Positions 36,260 through 45,190 are shown, counted from the first letter of the stretch. The stretch is DNA of 57,920 nt from Cellvibrionaceae bacterium AOL6 (GCA_003265435.1 NOXC01000022.1:1-57920); one strand, 5' to 3'. Numbers and translations are program-made. Notes: generated by a model not told the origin, from the sequence alone.

Positions 36260-37438
36260 ATGAAAAAAGAAGTTATTGCTGGAGCACTTCTGGCAGTGTC
36301 GGGCGCGACCCCAGTGCTGGCACAAGAGCAAGGCGAGTTTGAAGTGTACGGTTTTGCGATGTTTGATTTTATCCAGGACTTTAATCGGGTGAATCCAGAT
36401 TGGAATGCCACCCTGCGAGCCTCGCGTATCCCCACCACGGATGGACTTTATGGCAGCGATGGGGAAACCATTCTGAGTGTGCGTCAAAGCCGCTTAGGGG
36501 TAAAAGCGGATATGCCCGTTGGCGACGAGACCTTAAGCACCGTGTTCGAATTTGATCTCTTCGGAGTGGGCGATGATGCCGGGCAAACCACCATGCGCGT
36601 CCGGCACGCGTATGGAAAATGGGGTAAATGGTTGGCCGGGCAAACGAATACCCTGTTCATGGACAACAATATGTTTCCGAACGTGATCGATTATTGGGGG
36701 CCTTCGGGCATGACCTTTATTCGAAACGCGCAAATTCGTTATACCCCCTTCGAGGGGCAAAAGACCTTAGCGTTCGCGTTCGAACAACCCGGGCATGATA
36801 TCGATACCGGTGCGCTAGGGCGGCTGGGTTTAACGGATAACGTGCAGGGGCATCAAGCCCTTCCTGACTTAACGATGCAATACAACAGTCAGGCAGACTG
36901 GGGGCATTGGCAGCTTGCGGGTATTTGGCGCGACATCCGTTACGAGTCTGTCGGTACGCCGGACAATGAACCAAAGGGCAGCGATATGGGTTGGGGTCTG
37001 AGTGCATCTGGCAATATCAAAGTGCCTACCGGTACGGTGCGCCTGCAATATGTTCAAGGTGAAGGCATTGCGTCCTATATGAATGATGGTGGAATGGACA
37101 TGGCGCCAGCGCTGGGTAGCGTGGCCGACCCAATAGAAGCCAACGCGGTGCCCATTTATGGCGCGGTAGCGTATTACGAGCATGGTTGGAATGCGCAGTG
37201 GACGAGTACGATCGGATACGGCATTACTGAAGTAGACAATCAAAACCTGCAGACGGCGGATACCTATAAAAAAGGGGAATATGCCTCCGTGAACCTGTTG
37301 CACACGCCTGCGGAGAATGTGCTCGTAGGTGGGGAGTTAATGTGGGGGCAACGGACAGACAAAGGCGGCGCGAGTGGCGAAGATGTGCGTGTTCAATTTT
37401 CCGTCAAATATAACTTCTCAAGTAAAACCGTTTTCTAG
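36260..37438 (+). CDS. DcaP-like outer-membrane porin
   Basis: The 392-residue product has a signal peptide ending PVLA, then EFEVYGFAMFDFIQDFNRVNP, QSRLGVKADMP, FEFDLFGVG and GKWLAGQTNTLFMDNNMFP, the characteristic N-terminal strands of DcaP-type porins, which take up dicarboxylates and related anions in Acinetobacter. The barrel ends with VQFSVKYNF followed by a short tail. GGAG occurs eight bases before the ATG at 36260, so the frame from 36209 is rejected. It sits between the exported amidohydrolase and the periplasmic glutaminase (23 bp), so import of amide or acid substrates for these enzymes is a reasonable inference. Confidence 0.9.
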   Translation: MKKEVIAGALLAVSGATPVLAQEQGEFEVYGFAMFDFIQDFNRVNPDWNATLRASRIPTTDGLYGSDGETILSVRQSRLGVKADMPVGDETLSTVFEFDLFGVGDDAGQTTMRVRHAYGKWGKWLAGQTNTLFMDNNMFPNVIDYWGPSGMTFIRNAQIRYTPFEGQKTLAFAFEQPGHDIDTGALGRLGLTDNVQGHQALPDLTMQYNSQADWGHWQLAGIWRDIRYESVGTPDNEPKGSDMGWGLSASGNIKVPTGTVRLQYVQGEGIASYMNDGGMDMAPALGSVADPIEANAVPIYGAVAYYEHGWNAQWTSTIGYGITEVDNQNLQTADTYKKGEYASVNLLHTPAENVLVGGELMWGQRTDKGGASGEDVRVQFSVKYNFSSKTVF

Positions 37439-37461
37439 GGAAAATAAAAGGAGAGTGTCTG

Positions 37462-38484
37462 ATGAAAATAAAAGGCTTTTGGTTTTCTCGATCGATGCAA
37501 CTATTAATGGTGGCCGCCTTGTGTCTGGGCGGACAGGTCAGTGCGGATGCACTCGATGCGAAAGCGGTGGATACGGCGCTGAAAGCGGCCTACTCCAAAT
37601 ACAAGAATCTGAAGGACGGGGCGAACGCCGATTATATTCCAGCCCTGGCAAAGGTGGATCCCAAGGTCTATGGAATTGCGCTGGTTACCGCGGATGGCAA
37701 GGTGTATACGATGGGGGACCTTGATACAGAGGTGTCGATCCAGTCGATTTCCAAAGTATTTACGATGGCGCTTGTGATGGACGAGTCCGGCACCGATGCG
37801 ATCATGAACAACATGGGCGTCGATGCGACCGGGCAGGTGTTTAATTCCATCGTCGCCATAGAGCAGTACCAAGGGCAGGAAATGAATGCGATGGTAAACC
37901 CCGGAGCAATCACGGCTACCAGTATGGTAAAGGGTCAGAGCTATGACGAAATCTGGTCAAAGATTTTAGCCAAGTACAGTGACTTTGCAGGACGCAAGCT
38001 GACGGTGCTCGAAGATGTGTACGAATCCGAAGCGGCAACCAATCAACGGAATCAGGCGCTGGCGCAATTGATGTACGCCTATGGCCGTATTGAAAAAAAT
38101 CCACTGGAAGCCACGGATATTTACACCCGACAATGTTCCGTGGGTGTGAACGCGAAAGATCTGGCGATGATGGCGGCGACGCTGGCCAATGGGGGCAAAC
38201 ACCCCATTACCGGTAAGCAGGTCGTAAATGAGGAGCATGTTCCAGAAATTCTCGCAGTCATGGCTACGGCAGGCCTCTATGATGATTCGGGGAAATGGTT
38301 GTACACCACTGGGCTGCCAGCGAAGAGCGGCGTGGGCGGTGGTATCTTGGCCGTATCGCCCGGCAAGTTCGGTATCGCGGTGATCTCGCCCCCACTCGAT
38401 GCCGCCGGAAATAGCGTGCGAGCCCAGAAAGCCATTGCGGATATCTCTGAAGCGCTGGGTGGGAACCCCTACGATGTAGAGTAG
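37462..38484 (+). CDS. Periplasmic glutaminase (GlsA family)
   Basis: The 340-residue product has a signal peptide ending near VSADA, followed by a GlsA-type glutaminase: IQSISKVFTMAL with the Ser95/Lys98 pair of the serine-dependent mechanism, NPGAITATSMV, ESEAATNQRNQALA, and SGVGGGILAVSPGKFGIAVISPPLD. The enzyme converts glutamine to glutamate and ammonia. GlsA proteins are usually cytoplasmic, so the signal peptide makes this a likely extracytoplasmic version. GGAGAG precedes the ATG. It is co-linear with the amidohydrolase and two porins, which together look like a nitrogen- or amide-scavenging set. A control region separates it from the alginate lyase. Confidence 0.93.
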   Translation: MKIKGFWFSRSMQLLMVAALCLGGQVSADALDAKAVDTALKAAYSKYKNLKDGANADYIPALAKVDPKVYGIALVTADGKVYTMGDLDTEVSIQSISKVFTMALVMDESGTDAIMNNMGVDATGQVFNSIVAIEQYQGQEMNAMVNPGAITATSMVKGQSYDEIWSKILAKYSDFAGRKLTVLEDVYESEAATNQRNQALAQLMYAYGRIEKNPLEATDIYTRQCSVGVNAKDLAMMAATLANGGKHPITGKQVVNEEHVPEILAVMATAGLYDDSGKWLYTTGLPAKSGVGGGILAVSPGKFGIAVISPPLDAAGNSVRAQKAIADISEALGGNPYDVE

Positions 38485-38506
38485 ACGAGCGCCGGCTCTA
38501 TACTTC

Positions 38507-38625
38507 ATATTGGATAGCCCAATATAGGTATTTCGGTTTTGCAATTCTCGCCTATACTGGTATTGTCTTGATTTTTGGGCTGCCCCTTTGGGTAGTCCAA
38601 AAAGATATATCAAAGCCAATACAGA
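38507..38625 (+). promoter_or_regulatory. Operator-like repeats before the alginate lyase
   Basis: ATATTGG and CCAATAT (38507-38513, 38519-38525) form a seven-base inverted repeat. CCAATATAGG (38519) and CCAATACAGA (38616-38625) are similar, and the latter matches 32910-32919 exactly. A GGGCTGCCC/GGGTAGTCC imperfect hairpin lies at 38578-38599. They suggest independent control of the lyase by the regulator of the receptor/porin region. Confidence 0.45.
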
Positions 38626-38641
38626 TAAATATAGGTTGTAT

Positions 38642-39712
38642 ATGCGGATCAAAATCTTCGCGACCCTGCTCGCGTTCAGCCCCTTCGTCATCAGTGATAC
38701 CCAGAGTCAAGCTGCCGTTCCGGGCGATAAGTTCGACTTAAGTCAGTGGAAAATCACCCTGCCCACGGACATGGACAAAAACGGGAAAGTGGACGAAATT
38801 TCTGATACCAAGTTATCTGAAACCGCCTTTCCGCCGTTTTTCTTCCTCGATAAAAATGGCCACATGGTGTTCGCGGCGCCCAATAAAGCCTCAACGACCT
38901 CAGGGTCGTCGAACACCCGCAGTGAGTTACGGCAGATGATTCGCGCGGGCAACACCAAGATTAAAACCAAAGCCCCGGCCAACAATTTCTCGATCAAAGC
39001 CAATCCAAAATCGGATAAATTCGGTTCCGTTGGCGGAATGATGTCGGCCACCCTCAAGGTGGATCGTGTTGCCTTGCGAGCCAAGTATCCAGACAAAGCC
39101 CCGGCATACTCGGTCGTTGTGGGTCAGATCCACGCGGGCAAAGACGAAAAAATAATGAAAAAAACCAAAGATCAGTTTGGCCACGGTAATGAGCCGATCA
39201 AGATCTATTACAAAAAATGGCCGGGCCACGACAAGGGTTCCGTATTTTGGACTTATGAGCGTAACCTGCCGAAGACCGATCCCAATCGCACTGATATCGC
39301 CTACCCCGTGTGGGGAAATACCTGGGAGAACCCGGAAGACCCCGGCGAAGCAGGTGTGGCATTGTCAGAAGTGTTCAGCTACGTGATTAACGTGCATGAA
39401 AATACGATGTACCTGACCTTTAGCGCCGAAGGCAAACCCACGGTGGAATATGAAATTAACCTGGCCGATAACGTCGATGCCTATGGCAATGTGGATGAGC
39501 TGGACAATCCCGGAGGCTACGCGGGCGACTGGAATTACTTTAAAGCGGGTGCGTACAACCAGTGCAGTACTAAAGATGACCCCGGGTTTTGGTATACGGC
39601 CTGTCCAGGTTCTGGTGACTGGAAAACAGATGTCGAAAACGGTGATTTCGTGATGGTGACCTTCCTGAAGTTGGCGCTGGGCGAGTCTGTGCCCCCTGCA
39701 AGCACACCCTAA
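38642..39712 (+). CDS. Secreted PL7 alginate lyase
   Basis: The 356-residue product has a signal peptide ending QSQAA, then a single PL7 jelly-roll domain. The three family motifs are complete: NTRSELRQM (92-99), GQIHAGKDE with Gln162 and His164, and NYFKAGAYNQ with catalytic Tyr305. The enzyme cleaves alginate by beta-elimination, releasing unsaturated oligosaccharides. QIH rather than QVH suggests activity on polyG or mixed blocks, which is a loose rule. There is no carbohydrate-binding module. The ATG at 38642 follows a weak AGG; an earlier in-frame start at 38588 would lack a signal peptide at its N-terminus. No genes for oligoalginate or DEH metabolism are in the window. Confidence 0.95.
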   Translation: MRIKIFATLLAFSPFVISDTQSQAAVPGDKFDLSQWKITLPTDMDKNGKVDEISDTKLSETAFPPFFFLDKNGHMVFAAPNKASTTSGSSNTRSELRQMIRAGNTKIKTKAPANNFSIKANPKSDKFGSVGGMMSATLKVDRVALRAKYPDKAPAYSVVVGQIHAGKDEKIMKKTKDQFGHGNEPIKIYYKKWPGHDKGSVFWTYERNLPKTDPNRTDIAYPVWGNTWENPEDPGEAGVALSEVFSYVINVHENTMYLTFSAEGKPTVEYEINLADNVDAYGNVDELDNPGGYAGDWNYFKAGAYNQCSTKDDPGFWYTACPGSGDWKTDVENGDFVMVTFLKLALGESVPPASTP

Positions 39713-39723
39713 TATTTTCATCT

Positions 39724-39750
39724 CGATAAGCCCGTCAATCGGGCTTATCG
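39724..39750. terminator. Terminator-like hairpin after the alginate lyase
   Basis: A perfect eleven-base-pair stem, CGATAAGCCCG and CGGGCTTATCG with loop TCAAT, starts eleven bases after the lyase stop codon. There is no T-run, so its efficiency is uncertain. The loop matches that of the hairpin at 26490-26516. The remaining 39751-40017 shows nothing but the upstream region of the next gene. Confidence 0.65.
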
Positions 39751-40017
39751 CCTCTTGCTGCAATAAAAGCCTCATATTTTGGCGCGAATCCTGTACGGAT
39801 TGTCGTTGAATTTGGTGCCTTCGTATTTTTCGAGTGTTTTTCAGCCTGCCTCCAGTGTACTATCCACCTGTCGCCTTCTAACTCCTTTTGCAGTGCGCGT
39901 TGCAATGACAGCGCTGCCAAGTGACGTGGGCGAGACGGAACTCATGGGGCACATTGCTGTTTTCTAGTGAGTCAACACTGTTGTAGAAATCGCGACGCAT
40001 AGATCAAGGGTTTGAAC

Positions 40018-41274
40018 GTGCCGGCATATAAACACTCTGCATTCACACAGATTCAGGAAATCATTCCCAAGTTCTACTTCCCCGAGTATCAACCGGTCGT
40101 CGACACGCGTACTGGAATGATCACCGGCTACGAGAGCTTGATGCGCTGCGTCGACAAGCATTCAAACAAGGTCAGCGCAGCCTGGCTGTTTCAAAAAGAA
40201 GGTGTGCACGATTGGATCCAACTCGAAATTGATCGCTCGGTACGCCGACAGGCGCTACAGCGCTTTGCTCGGGATCGTTCTGCGGGCAGCCTTCACCTCA
40301 ATATTTCTCCGGCCATTCTGACGCAGTCCGAATGCTTAAGCCGGCAACCCACGATCGATATGGTGCAGCAATTAGGCATCAACCCCGCGCGCATTGTGAT
40401 CGAGATCACTGAGGCAGGAGAGGATCTGGAGCTGCTGAAGTTTTTAGTGAAGAAATATCAGCGATCCGGCATGCGTGTGGCGGTAAACGACCTAAAGCTC
40501 GCCAACGAGCATGTCCAGGTCTTGTCCGAGCTTAAGCCGGACTACTTCATTCTCAATATCTCGGAAATTAATAACCACGTTCGTCTCGGTGTGCGTAATC
40601 AGGTGTCGTTGGCACTGGATCTGGCACGTACAGAAGCGGGGACGCGCATCCTTTGTGAGGGGGTTGAAACCGAGGAGGACTACTTTTGTGCACTCGGTTT
40701 TGGTGCGGCGCAAGTCAAAGGCTGGTTGTTTGCAAAAGAAGCTATTGTGTTTCCCGAGAAAACCGCTTTTCTTACCGATGTGCTGTCACTGAATGAAGAA
40801 TTCGCCGAACAGCGTCGATTAAAGATGCAGCGCCATATTGCGACGCGCAACCTATGGGTAAAGTGGCTAAAGCTGATTGCCTTGTCCAGAGCGAATCAAA
40901 AACTGGATGAGATCAATTTTAAGGCGCTGGTCAAACTTGGCATTGTGCGTTGCTATGTGTGCAACCTGGAAGGGAAACAGATCGGCGGTTCAATCAACTT
41001 CAAGCCGAATGGCTATATTGTGGATGCCAGCAGCCGCAACGTCTCGAGAAAAGCGCGCCCCTATTTCGCCATGGCACTGCAACTGTGCGCAATGAAAAAG
41101 GGCAAAACCCTCATATCCAATATCTATTCCGATCAGGTGACTCGGCAGGCCTGTATCACCCTGTCTATGATGGTGGGCAACCAGAAAATTCTGTTTATGG
41201 ATGTGTCTGTTGATGAACAATCCGGCGATTTTTACAGTGTGCATCGGCCGGGGGCGACTTTGACGCTGGCTTAG
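40018..41274 (+). CDS. Degenerate EAL-domain protein with YkuI-like C-terminal sensor domain
   Basis: The 418-residue product has an EAL domain (about 25-255) and a C-terminal domain (about 300-410) resembling the PAS/PDC-like domain of YkuI. The metal ligands Glu39 (YESLMR), Asn95 (LNIS) and Glu129 (VIEIT) are present, but the DDFGTG loop reads NDLKLA (157-162) and the catalytic Lys-Ile-Asp segment reads ILN (178-180). It therefore probably binds cyclic di-GMP without cleaving it, or is inactive. C-terminal RPYF and SNIYSDQVTRQACITLS text matches the sensor domain. GTG at 40018 is preferred over TTG at 40012 because AAGGG is seven bases upstream. It is a single-gene unit. Confidence 0.82.
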   Translation: MPAYKHSAFTQIQEIIPKFYFPEYQPVVDTRTGMITGYESLMRCVDKHSNKVSAAWLFQKEGVHDWIQLEIDRSVRRQALQRFARDRSAGSLHLNISPAILTQSECLSRQPTIDMVQQLGINPARIVIEITEAGEDLELLKFLVKKYQRSGMRVAVNDLKLANEHVQVLSELKPDYFILNISEINNHVRLGVRNQVSLALDLARTEAGTRILCEGVETEEDYFCALGFGAAQVKGWLFAKEAIVFPEKTAFLTDVLSLNEEFAEQRRLKMQRHIATRNLWVKWLKLIALSRANQKLDEINFKALVKLGIVRCYVCNLEGKQIGGSINFKPNGYIVDASSRNVSRKARPYFAMALQLCAMKKGKTLISNIYSDQVTRQACITLSMMVGNQKILFMDVSVDEQSGDFYSVHRPGATLTLA

Positions 41275-41280
41275 TGAATA

Positions 41281-41304
41281 GATCGGCCCCTTTAAAGGCC
41301 GATC
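41281..41304. terminator. Bidirectional hairpin between EAL and agarase genes
   Basis: GATCGGCC and GGCCGATC form a perfect eight-base-pair stem around CCTTTAAA in the 38-bp gap between two convergent genes. No long T-run follows on either side, so it is a probable rather than certain terminator. Confidence 0.6.
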
Positions 41305-41312
41305 GATGTTTG

Positions 41313-42638
41313 TTATTGGAATTTAAACTGTTGGTTGGCGTTCCCGCTACATTGCCATTGGCGAATATCAGCACCGTTCGCATGAGACGCGTTAGCCACG
41401 TCCAAACATTTATTACTGTGACGCGCGCGTAGCTCGACATAGCCGTCGCCCACGCTTATGGGTTTGAAGTGCAGGTTCTGCCCGTTAAAACAATCCCATT
41501 GAATGACCGCCGCACCATTGGCTGTAGAGTTTCCGCCTACGCCTACGCACTTGTTGTGTTTAGTTCGCAGCTCATACCACTCGTTGTCGACCGGAACAAA
41601 GTGGAAGGCCTGGTTGCTATTGTTGTTCCCGCACGCCCACTGCTGAATGTTCGTACCGTTTGTTGAGCTTCCTCCGGTGAGGTCAATACACTTCCCGCTG
41701 GTTCGCGCCTGGATAGCAATATCGTCCAGCGGAACGCCCGTGCCGGGGGAACTATTCCCGTTATCAACAGGCTTGTAGACCCGAATCCAATCTACCCAGT
41801 ATATGCTTCTGTTGTTGTCAGCCAATTCGGTATCTGTCGGGGTGATGCCATTATCTGATCGCCAGTTTTGGTCCTCTGTATTGATGATCAAGTGCATGGG
41901 TTTACTCAGGCCTGTACCGTTGGTGAAGCCTTGTGGGTCGATAATATTCGGGCCAGATACACTTCGCACTAAACGCCCGTCGATGTAGTAGTCGAGATTC
42001 CAAGGGTCTTTCCAATGTACACCAATGCGATGGAAGGTGTCGCTCCAAACGGTGCCTTGACCATCCGCGTACCAACTACCAGGGTCGGTTGGCTGATAGT
42101 CTTCAAACGGGTCGCGGATGAACACGTGATGACTTAGGTGAATACGTTCAGCGAACCATTCCTCACCTGGGCGATCACTGCCATAGGCTTCTAAGATATC
42201 AATTTCCTGAGTCGAATCTGCGCTGAGTAGCCACACATCGGAGGCCAATACTAATTTGCTAATTTTTGCTCGCGTTTCGACATAAAGGGGGTAAGTAAAC
42301 GTATCGTGCGAGGTGATGGACCCCGCTCGGACCTTGTTTGTACCGGGTTTTCTCGTTGCGGCGATACCAAGGCTGCCGCCTGTGACATAGGCGTGGCCAT
42401 CGGTCCATTCAGTCAGGCCTGGGCCTGTCCAGGGGTTAATGAAGCCTTCGTGCCAACGTTCGGTAAATTCGCTGTGATACTGACCAAGGGAAGACGAGTA
42501 GTTAAAGTCATCAGAGATGGGGTGAAGTTCCCAGACCTTGCCGTTCCCAGCATTGGCTGGAACGGGAGTGCCATCCCAGTCTGCAGCGAACGCGCTGGTA
42601 AAGCTCAGGCCGAATGCGGCCATGATGAGTGCTTTCAT
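41313..42638 (-). CDS. GH16 beta-agarase with C-terminal ricin-type lectin domain
   Basis: The 441-residue product has a signal peptide ending SAFA, then a GH16 domain opening [19 protein letters not shown], the usual start of marine beta-agarases. The catalytic EIDILE motif places the nucleophile Glu145, Asp147 and acid/base Glu150. Further agarase text includes [27 protein letters not shown] and [10 protein letters not shown]. Residues about 305-441 form a CBM13/ricin B-type trefoil with three repeats, each with QW or similar (IQQWACG, VIQWDCF, IRQWQCS). It should cleave beta-1,4 links of agarose outside the cell, the lectin part holding it to galactans. The gene is monocistronic and convergent with the EAL gene. 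Confidence 0.95.
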   Translation of the reverse strand: MKALIMAAFGLSFTSAFAADWDGTPVPANAGNGKVWELHPISDDFNYSSSLGQYHSEFTERWHEGFINPWTGPGLTEWTDGHAYVTGGSLGIAATRKPGTNKVRAGSITSHDTFTYPLYVETRAKISKLVLASDVWLLSADSTQEIDILEAYGSDRPGEEWFAERIHLSHHVFIRDPFEDYQPTDPGSWYADGQGTVWSDTFHRIGVHWKDPWNLDYYIDGRLVRSVSGPNIIDPQGFTNGTGLSKPMHLIINTEDQNWRSDNGITPTDTELADNNRSIYWVDWIRVYKPVDNGNSSPGTGVPLDDIAIQARTSGKCIDLTGGSSTNGTNIQQWACGNNNSNQAFHFVPVDNEWYELRTKHNKCVGVGGNSTANGAAVIQWDCFNGQNLHFKPISVGDGYVELRARHSNKCLDVANASHANGADIRQWQCSGNANQQFKFQ

Positions 42639-42703
42639 AGTGGTGTCTCTTATTGGTTATTATGAATCGGGCGCACTGAGCGCTGAAAAATACTAGGAGG
42701 AAT

Positions 42704-42836
42704 GCGAGCGTAAAAATATAGATATGCCGCGCAGAAGTATGAGGTGCATGTGCTTTTTAGCTTATTAGCGGCTTGGTTCAGGCCCGGGTAGAGGTAACCA
42801 TTACTGGGGGGCGAGCGTAAGAATATAAATGCCGCC
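42704..42836. repeat. Short direct repeat pair
   Basis: GCGAGCGTAAAAATATA followed by GATATGCCGC (42704-42730) recurs as GCGAGCGTAAGAATATA followed by AATGCCGCC (42811-42836), 107 bases apart. The meaning is unknown; a duplicated regulatory segment or fossil repeat is possible. Confidence 0.45.
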
Positions 42837-42960
42837 AGAGTGCACGCCCTACATCATCCGGAGGCGACCGTGATGATCGTAAACCTCGGCGGGCTCTACG
42901 GCGTTGGGGGGGAAGCGCTTGCCGCCAAGGTAGATTGACGTGTAACTGACAGGATATTGA

Positions 42961-42994
42961 TGAGATTATTTCATTTATAGATGAATATATATCA
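42961..42994 (+). promoter_or_regulatory. Two MetR-like boxes before mesX
   Basis: TGAGATTATTTCA (42961-42973) and TGAATATATATCA (42982-42994) each match the LysR-type MetR consensus TGAA-5N-TTCA at all but one base, and lie 21 bases apart, two helical turns. They are well placed, about 140 bp before a methionine synthesis operon. AT-richness raises the chance of coincidence. Confidence 0.4.
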
Positions 42995-43131
42995 TTTTTA
43001 TTCATGTGTTGTTTTGGGTATAAATGTCGCTCGCGCTCAACCCCAAGCGGAATCAGATAGGTCAGCATTGCGCGCTGAGCCTAGCCGCAAAGGGTTCAGT
43101 TTCACGCTCTCAAGACGAACGACACACGGTT

Positions 43132-44112
43132 ATGAATACAGATTTTACGTTCTCGATCCAGAAAATCGCGTTCGACGAGCACTATCAGCCGTCGGATAAC
43201 ACACGCATCACCACCAACTTTGCCAATTTAGCGAGGGGTGATCGGCGTCGGGAAAACCTCCGCAATGCCTTGCGCATGATCGACAACCGTTTCAACGCGC
43301 TGGCTCAGTGGGATAATCCCAAAGGGGACAGATATCACGTTGAGCTGGAGATCGTTTCAGTTGATCTGGAACTGGATCAGCAAGGGCGTGGTGATACCTT
43401 CCCGACAATTGAGATTCTGAAAACCAACATTGTTGACCACAAAACCGGGAAGCGCATAGAAGGCATCGTCGGGAATAATTTTTCGTCCTATGTGCGTGAT
43501 TATGATTTCAGCGTACTGCTCCTGGCCCACAACAAAGACCAGAAAACATTCAGCGTGCCCGGCAATTTCGGTGATTTACACGGCAAGTTGTTCCAGTATT
43601 TCGTCAATTCAGAGGCTTACACGCAACACTTCTCAAAGCCGCCCGTGATCTGTTTGAGTGTCTCTGAAAACAAAACCTACTTCCGTACCGAAAACACTCA
43701 CCCTGTATTGGGCGTGGAGTTTGAGCCCAATGAATCGTCGTTGACAGAGCAATATTTTAAGAAGATGGGCTTGCAGGTACGCTATTTCATGCCGCCAAAC
43801 AGCGTGGCACCTCTGGCATTTTACTTCTTTGGCGATCTCTTGAGTGATTACACCAATCTCGAGCTGATCAGTACCATCAGTACGATGGAAACCTTCCAAA
43901 AGATATATCGCCCTGAGATATACAACGCCAATGCGGTGGCGGGAAAGTGCTTTAAGCCGAGCCTTAAGAATACGGATTATTCCCTGACGCAAATCGTGTA
44001 CGACCGTGAAGAAAGAAGTCAGCTGGCAATTAAACAGGGGCGTTTTGCGGAAGAGCACTTTATCAAGCCCTATCAGAGCGTGCTTGAGCGCTGGTCGGCT
44101 CGAGCCAGTTGA
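43132..44112 (+). CDS. mesX: MesX (DUF1852), partner of the core methionine synthase
   Basis: The 326-residue product matches the DUF1852 family throughout: TDFTFSIQKIAFDEHY at the N-terminus, RRRENLRNALRMIDNRFNAL, and LEIVSVDLELD. Proteins of this family (MesX) are required for the activity of the short cobalamin-independent methionine synthase MesD and have been proposed to be oxygenases. Its position 49 bp upstream of the mesD gene supports this. The ATG at 43132 is chosen because family homology begins there; no strong Shine-Dalgarno is visible. Two MetR-like boxes lie upstream. It acts in the cytoplasm. Confidence 0.88.
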   Translation: MNTDFTFSIQKIAFDEHYQPSDNTRITTNFANLARGDRRRENLRNALRMIDNRFNALAQWDNPKGDRYHVELEIVSVDLELDQQGRGDTFPTIEILKTNIVDHKTGKRIEGIVGNNFSSYVRDYDFSVLLLAHNKDQKTFSVPGNFGDLHGKLFQYFVNSEAYTQHFSKPPVICLSVSENKTYFRTENTHPVLGVEFEPNESSLTEQYFKKMGLQVRYFMPPNSVAPLAFYFFGDLLSDYTNLELISTISTMETFQKIYRPEIYNANAVAGKCFKPSLKNTDYSLTQIVYDREERSQLAIKQGRFAEEHFIKPYQSVLERWSARAS

Positions 44113-44161
44113 TCGCGATCACCCTAGCTTGAAAATTGAATGAATGACTTTGGATAGACAG

Positions 44162-45184
44162 ATGACAATACGTTTCCCTACCTCTACGGCGGGCAGCCTG
44201 CCCAAACCGGCCTGGCTGGCGCAACCTGAAACACTGTGGTCCCCTTGGAAGTTAGAAGGCGACGCTCTCGTGGAGGCGAAGCGAGACGCGTTGCTTCTAT
44301 CACTTCACGAGCAAGTCGCCGCAGGGGTTGATATCGTGAGCGACGGTGAGCAGACCCGCCAACATTTCGTTACTACGTTCATTGAACACCTGGACGGAGT
44401 GGATTTTGAATCGCGTAAAACGGTAAAGATTCGCAACCGCTATGACGCGAGCGTGCCCACAGTGCGCGCTGCGGTAGCCCGAAAAGAGAGTGTGTTTGTG
44501 GAGGATGCCCGCTTCCTGCGTGCGCATACGACGCAACCCATTAAATGGGCCTTGCCGGGACCGATGACGATGATCGACACGCTGTATGATGATCACTACA
44601 AAAGTCGCGAAAAACTCGCCTGGGAGTTTGCCAAAATTTTAAACCAGGAGGCGCGAGAGCTGGAAGCCGCCGGCGTCGATATTATTCAGTTCGACGAACC
44701 TGCCTTTAATGTGTTTTCTGACGAAGTGAATGACTGGGGTATCGCCGCCTTAGAAAAAGCCATTGAGGGGCTAAAGTGTGAAACCGCCGTCCATATTTGT
44801 TACGGCTATGGCATCAAAGCAAACACGGATTGGAAAAAGACCTTGGGTTCGGAGTGGCGCCAATACGAGGCCGTGTTCCCGAAATTGCAGGCTTCCAATA
44901 TTGATTTGATTTCGCTGGAATGTCACAACTCACGGGTACCGATAGAGCTATTGGCGCTCATACGAGGGAAGAAGGTGATGGTTGGCGCAATTGACGTCGC
45001 CACGGACGAAATTGAAACCCCGGAAGTCGTCGCCGAGACCTTGCGCCGAGCACTGCAGTACGTTGACGCAGCTTACCTGTATCCATGCACGAACTGCGGT
45101 ATGGCGCCGCTTCGCCGTGATGTGGCGAGGGCGAAGTTGCGGGCTTTGAGTGCTGGGGCAGAGATTGTTCGGAGCGAGGTTTAG
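44162..45184 (+). CDS. mesD: MesD, core-MetE methionine synthase
   Basis: The 340-residue product corresponds to the C-terminal catalytic half of MetE only. Zinc and substrate motifs are visible: VHICYGYG (His, Cys), IQFDEPAF, SLECHNSRVP and YPCTNCGMAPL (final Cys). Core-MetE enzymes of the MesD type transfer a methyl group to homocysteine without the folate-binding N-terminal half, from a donor that is not folate, and need MesX. The gene follows mesX. The ATG at 44162 has GGA at seven bases; an in-frame ATG at 44144 would add six residues. A degenerate REP-like hairpin lies immediately downstream. Confidence 0.88.
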   Translation: MTIRFPTSTAGSLPKPAWLAQPETLWSPWKLEGDALVEAKRDALLLSLHEQVAAGVDIVSDGEQTRQHFVTTFIEHLDGVDFESRKTVKIRNRYDASVPTVRAAVARKESVFVEDARFLRAHTTQPIKWALPGPMTMIDTLYDDHYKSREKLAWEFAKILNQEARELEAAGVDIIQFDEPAFNVFSDEVNDWGIAALEKAIEGLKCETAVHICYGYGIKANTDWKKTLGSEWRQYEAVFPKLQASNIDLISLECHNSRVPIELLALIRGKKVMVGAIDVATDEIETPEVVAETLRRALQYVDAAYLYPCTNCGMAPLRRDVARAKLRALSAGAEIVRSEV

Positions 45185-45190
45185 GTTGAG

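Larger units (their letters stand above)
42639..43131. other. Divergent intergenic region, agarase and mesX genes
   Basis: About 490 bp. It holds a duplicated GCGAGCGTAARAATATA segment (42704 and 42811) and an AT-rich tract with two MetR-like boxes (42961-42994). An in-frame extension of mesX (43024-43131) lacks conservation with the family and is treated as leader. No riboswitch fold was recognised. Confidence 0.5.

Noticed and set aside
43024-43131. N-terminal extension of MesX or a riboswitch in its leader
   Set aside because: The extension lacks similarity to DUF1852 proteins, and I could not fold a known SAM riboswitch class from the leader by eye.
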